A stretch of 8,028 nucleotides of DNA from Candidatus Zymogenus sp. GTDB lineage: Bacteria; Desulfobacterota; Zymogenia; Zymogenales; Zymogenaceae. The stretch's first letter is position 1. Each line of letters starts with the position of its first letter. The notes beneath the pieces were generated by a model. It ran no database searches. It saw only the letters and a list, made by a program, of their open reading frames with translations, and had not been told where the DNA came from. This document shows, one piece after another, positions 5,374 through 8,028 of the stretch. A program made the position numbers and the translations under genes. The stretch is taken from positions 1 to 8,028 of the forward strand of contig JAUWME010000080.1 in NCBI GenBank assembly GCA_030613285.1, written 5' to 3'.

Positions 5374-5403
5374 TTGACAAAGACAGTGATATTGTGTTAC
5401 GAT
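5374..5403 (+). promoter_or_regulatory. Promoter of the Nudix gene
   Basis: TTGACA (5374-5379), an 18-bp spacer, and TACGAT (5398-5403) preceded by TGT as an extended -10. It predicts a leader of about 63 nt. It is divergent from the exporter promoter, with 64 bp between the two -35 boxes. The remaining DNA of the 201-bp intergenic region holds only short dyads (CAGTGA/TCACTG, 5384-5389 and 5443-5448; ATTTGAT/ATCAAAT, 5421-5427 and 5452-5458), any regulatory role of which is unproved. Confidence 0.6.
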
Positions 5404-5472
5404 TTCTTCTTCTAATTTTGATTTGATTTTTGATGAAATTAGTCACTGCCCATCAAATGTTTAAAAGGACAA

Positions 5473-5889
5473 ATGACTGAAGAACAAAAAAGACGAAACC
5501 CCTTCCCCACTGTCGATATCATCATCGAGCTTGAAGACAGAGAGGGAGAAATTGTACTGATTGAGAGGAAAAATCCTCCCCACGGCTGGGCACTTCCCGG
5601 CGGATTTGTTGACTGGGGAGAGTCCCTTGAAGATGCGGCGGTTCGCGAAGCCATGGAGGAGACCTCCCTTCGAGTTACGTTGAAGAGGCAGTTTCATGCC
5701 TACTCACAGCCTGATAGAGACCCAAGACACCACACCATCACAATGGTGTTTGTTGCCACAACTTCTGGGGAGCCAAAGGCCGCTGACGATGCAATGAACC
5801 TCGGCATTTTCACTGACAAGACGCTTCCTTCGCCCATCGTTTTTGACCATGCAGATATATTACGTGACTATTTTTCTGGACGTTATTGA
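5473..5889 (+). CDS. Nudix hydrolase, probably ADP-ribose pyrophosphatase-like
   Basis: Nudix enzymes split nucleoside diphosphates linked to another group, with Mg2+. The Nudix box is complete at residues 44-66: Gly44, Glu50, REAMEE (58-63) with the metal-binding glutamates; the usual Gly near the end is Ser65, a common change. The segment [16 protein letters not shown] (78-93) resembles the corresponding part of archaeal and bacterial ADP-ribose pyrophosphatases, so ADP-ribose is my best guess. At 138 residues it has the usual length for a single-domain member. The ATG is preceded by AAGGA at only 3 nt, a short spacing; no better start is available, and the conserved PTVDIII begins at residue 12. 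It has its own promoter at 5374-5403. The metalloprotease gene follows after 75 bp and may be cotranscribed. Confidence 0.92.
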   Translation: MTEEQKRRNPFPTVDIIIELEDREGEIVLIERKNPPHGWALPGGFVDWGESLEDAAVREAMEETSLRVTLKRQFHAYSQPDRDPRHHTITMVFVATTSGEPKAADDAMNLGIFTDKTLPSPIVFDHADILRDYFSGRY

Positions 5890-5964
5890 AGTATTGATGT
5901 GGTGTTATTGATGATATTGTTGTGTGACATTTTTATTTAACAGTAGATATTAGGACAAAAGCAC

Positions 5965-7353
5965 ATGAATGGTTTTAGCAACATAGACTCAGAAAAGATA
6001 CTGAAAACTATCCTGAAAAATGGCGGTGAATATGCAGACATCTATTTTCAGAAAAGCTATGTTACCTCGATTATCTGCGAAGACAACAAGATAGAAAAGG
6101 TAATTTCGGGAAGAGACACAGGTCTGGGGCTTAGGCTTATCAAAAATTACAGGACTGCATTTGCCTATACAAATGACACCACTGAAACCACCCTCCTCTC
6201 CATTGGTAATGACCTATCCAAAGCGTTTGCAAAAAATGGCGGTAGCTCGAAGGATATTACCCTTAGGGCTCTCAATCCCACGTTTTCCCATGAAGTTCAA
6301 ATTGATCCTTCATCTGTGGATATTAACAAGAAAATTGACGCCGTCGTGGAAGCTAATGATGCTGCTTGGGGAGAAAATAACGTTGGTCAGGTGAAAGTCG
6401 TTTATAGAGACAGCACAAACGAGATATTCACTGCCAACTCATTTGGCAAGATCACCGCAGAGACACAAATTGGCTCTGTTTTTATGGTACAAGTTGTGGT
6501 TTCAGACGGCGACATAACCCAGACTGGTTATGAGCCTATCGGCGGCGCTGTGGGATTTGAGATATTTGACATCAAATCACCTACAATGGTTGCTCTTGAT
6601 GCTGTCAGGAGGGCGCAGTTGATGTTGAAGGCAGACCGTGCCCCCGGCGGGACAATGACGGTTGTTTTATCATCAGATGCTGGCGGGACGATGATTCACG
6701 AGTCTGTGGGACACGGGCTTGAGGCCGATCTTGCCTTGAAAAATTTGTCGGTATATTCGGGAAGGCTTGGGGAGAAGGTCGCCTCCGAGTTGATTACGGT
6801 GATCGATGATTCTACAATCCCCACCAAGCGGGGCACTTTTGTCTTTGATGACGAGGGAACACCATCGCAGAAAACAGTTCTTGTGGATAGGGGGATACTC
6901 GTAAATTTGATGTACGACAATCTCTCCGCAATTAGGGAAGGAAAAAAATCCACGGGTAATGGCAGGAGGGAGTCGTATCGGCAAAAGGCGATTCCAAGGA
7001 TGACAAATACTTTGATTGTCCCCGGAAAGTCCGATCCAAAAGACATCATCTCGTCTGTGGATAAGGGGCTTTTGGTAAAGAAGATGGGTGGTGGTCAGGT
7101 AAACACTGTAAATGGCCAGTTTGTCTTTGAGGTTACAGAAGGTTACATGATTGAAAATGGTGAGATTAAAAACCCGGTTCGGGGTGCGATCCTTACTGGG
7201 AGCGGGCCAGAGGTGCTAATGGAGATTGACATGGTTGGAAACGACCTTGGATATGCCATTGGGACGTGCGGCAAGGACGGGCAAGGTGTGCCTGTGTCAG
7301 ACGCCCAGCCAACGCTTCGCATTCCAAACATTACCGTTGGGGGTAAAGTTTAA
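5965..7353 (+). CDS. tldD: TldD-type zinc metalloprotease (peptidase U62 family)
   Basis: TldD and its partner TldE form a cytoplasmic heterodimeric protease that degrades unfolded peptides; in E. coli it matures microcin B17 and helps remove CcdA. The active subunit is shown by HESVGHGLEAD (245-255), with zinc ligands His245 and His250 and the catalytic Glu246. Other family blocks are YADIYFQK (23-30), GLGLRLI (53-59), MYDNLSA (316-322) and the C-terminal block with Cys435, TCGKDGQG, and LRIPNITVGG (451-460), where the third metal ligand is expected. The 462 residues match the usual length. The ATG at 5965 has AGGA 9 nt upstream (5952-5955). The partner TldE/PmbA is not next to it: the gene 38 bp downstream is a BKACE enzyme. 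No obvious peptide substrate gene is in the window. Confidence 0.94.
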   Translation: MNGFSNIDSEKILKTILKNGGEYADIYFQKSYVTSIICEDNKIEKVISGRDTGLGLRLIKNYRTAFAYTNDTTETTLLSIGNDLSKAFAKNGGSSKDITLRALNPTFSHEVQIDPSSVDINKKIDAVVEANDAAWGENNVGQVKVVYRDSTNEIFTANSFGKITAETQIGSVFMVQVVVSDGDITQTGYEPIGGAVGFEIFDIKSPTMVALDAVRRAQLMLKADRAPGGTMTVVLSSDAGGTMIHESVGHGLEADLALKNLSVYSGRLGEKVASELITVIDDSTIPTKRGTFVFDDEGTPSQKTVLVDRGILVNLMYDNLSAIREGKKSTGNGRRESYRQKAIPRMTNTLIVPGKSDPKDIISSVDKGLLVKKMGGGQVNTVNGQFVFEVTEGYMIENGEIKNPVRGAILTGSGPEVLMEIDMVGNDLGYAIGTCGKDGQGVPVSDAQPTLRIPNITVGGKV

Positions 7354-7391
7354 GTTTAATTTTTAGTTTAAATATTACAGGAGCGTTTTAA

Positions 7392-8028
7392 ATGAATCCC
7401 GATATTCTATCTGAAAACAAGGTCATTATTACCGCAGCAATCACAGGCGGCATTCACGGAAAACCTATGAACCCAAACATCCCGGAACAACCCGAAGAGC
7501 AGGCCCAGGATGCACTTGATTGCTACAATGCCGGGGCATCGGTACTTCACCTTCACGTCAGGGGAGCTGACGGGCTGAACACACCAGATCTCAACATCTA
7601 CAACAAAGCCTTGAAACTAATCGGCGAGAAATCTCCCATCATCAGACAGATAGGAAACGGTATCGGTGCATATATGGATAAGGATGGAAATGTTAGGATT
7701 GCCACTCTGGAAGAGAGGTTGGGTCTTTTGACCATTTCGCCTCAGGCAGAAATGCACACAATAAACGCCGGGACTTTCGAATTCAGGACAAAGTACGGCT
7801 CAGCCACATTTGAAAACCCCCTCTGGTTCAATGAAAAGTATGTTGACGGCCTTAACGAGCAGGGTATAGGCATCGAGGTTGAGGTTTACGATCTCAGCCA
7901 CGTTGCAAATATGTTGGAACTTGCTGATAAGGGTATACTAAAAACTCCGATACACTTCAGCTTTGTTATGGGAATTATGGGTGGCATTCCTGCCGACCCG
8001 AAGCACATAATGACATTTCTTTCTGAAC
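7392..8028 (+). CDS. BKACE (beta-keto acid cleavage enzyme, DUF849), N-terminal part (runs off the window)
   Basis: Family members, such as 3-keto-5-aminohexanoate cleavage enzyme (Kce) of lysine fermentation, use Zn2+ to cleave a beta-keto acid with acetyl-CoA into acetoacetate and a new CoA thioester. The 212 visible codons, out of about 275-310, show an open TIM barrel: VIITAAITGG (11-20), the LHLHVR zinc pair (His53 and His55), INAGTFEF (124-131), and VEVYD (163-167) with Glu164 at the place of Kce Glu143. The third zinc ligand lies outside. Aligned from memory with Kce, Glu14 falls at Ile21 and Ser82 at Gly88, so the substrate, and perhaps the mechanism in detail, may differ. The ATG has AGGAG 8 nt upstream (7379-7383). 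The 38-bp gap behind tldD has no visible terminator, so cotranscription is likely. The exact reaction is unknown. Confidence 0.87.
   Translation, partial: MNPDILSENKVIITAAITGGIHGKPMNPNIPEQPEEQAQDALDCYNAGASVLHLHVRGADGLNTPDLNIYNKALKLIGEKSPIIRQIGNGIGAYMDKDGNVRIATLEERLGLLTISPQAEMHTINAGTFEFRTKYGSATFENPLWFNEKYVDGLNEQGIGIEVEVYDLSHVANMLELADKGILKTPIHFSFVMGIMGGIPADPKHIMTFLSE

Overview
The window is a piece of bacterial chromosome of moderate GC content. It has Shine-Dalgarno sites of the AGGAG type, TTG as well as ATG starts, and sigma70-like promoters. The lineage cannot be fixed from the sequence alone. The transposase remnant and the general gene style recall deltaproteobacteria-like or related uncultured Gram-negative groups, but this is an impression, not a result.

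Layout: (1) bases 1-337, minus strand: the N-terminal third of an NAD-dependent myo-inositol-phosphate synthase, with a strong promoter at 454-482. (2) 490-1500: a scar of mobile DNA, in which the N-terminal part of an IS481-like transposase is joined, in a different frame, to the C-terminal catalytic part of a tyrosine recombinase. (3) 1464-2108, minus strand: a tRNA operon in the order Gly(GCC)-Cys(GCA)-Leu(UAA) with its own promoter and terminator. Between Cys and Leu lies about 300 bp holding a degenerate G/C-strand-biased tandem repeat (best units 17 bp) and a long imperfect hairpin. (4) 2128-5271, minus strand: a tight three-gene unit, LysE-like exporter, phosphohexomutase, then an exported or anchored TPR protein. 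Its promoter sits so close to the first ATG that the mRNA is probably leaderless. (5) 5374-8028, plus strand: a Nudix hydrolase with its own promoter, a TldD-type metalloprotease, and the first 212 codons of a BKACE (beta-keto acid cleavage, DUF849) enzyme.

How the parts relate: the mutase can supply glucose 6-phosphate, which the inositol-phosphate synthase consumes. They are separate transcription units on opposite sides of the tRNA/scar region, so the link is only metabolic. The integrase remnant ends 25 bp from the 3' end of tRNA-Leu, the classic position for an integrated island, so region 2 is best read as the remains of an element that used this tRNA gene.

I found no convincing new multi-gene system. 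The points most worth a second look are the repeat array that splits the tRNA operon, the transposase-integrase junction, the apparently leaderless exporter operon, and the BKACE protein, which appears to have changed active-site positions.
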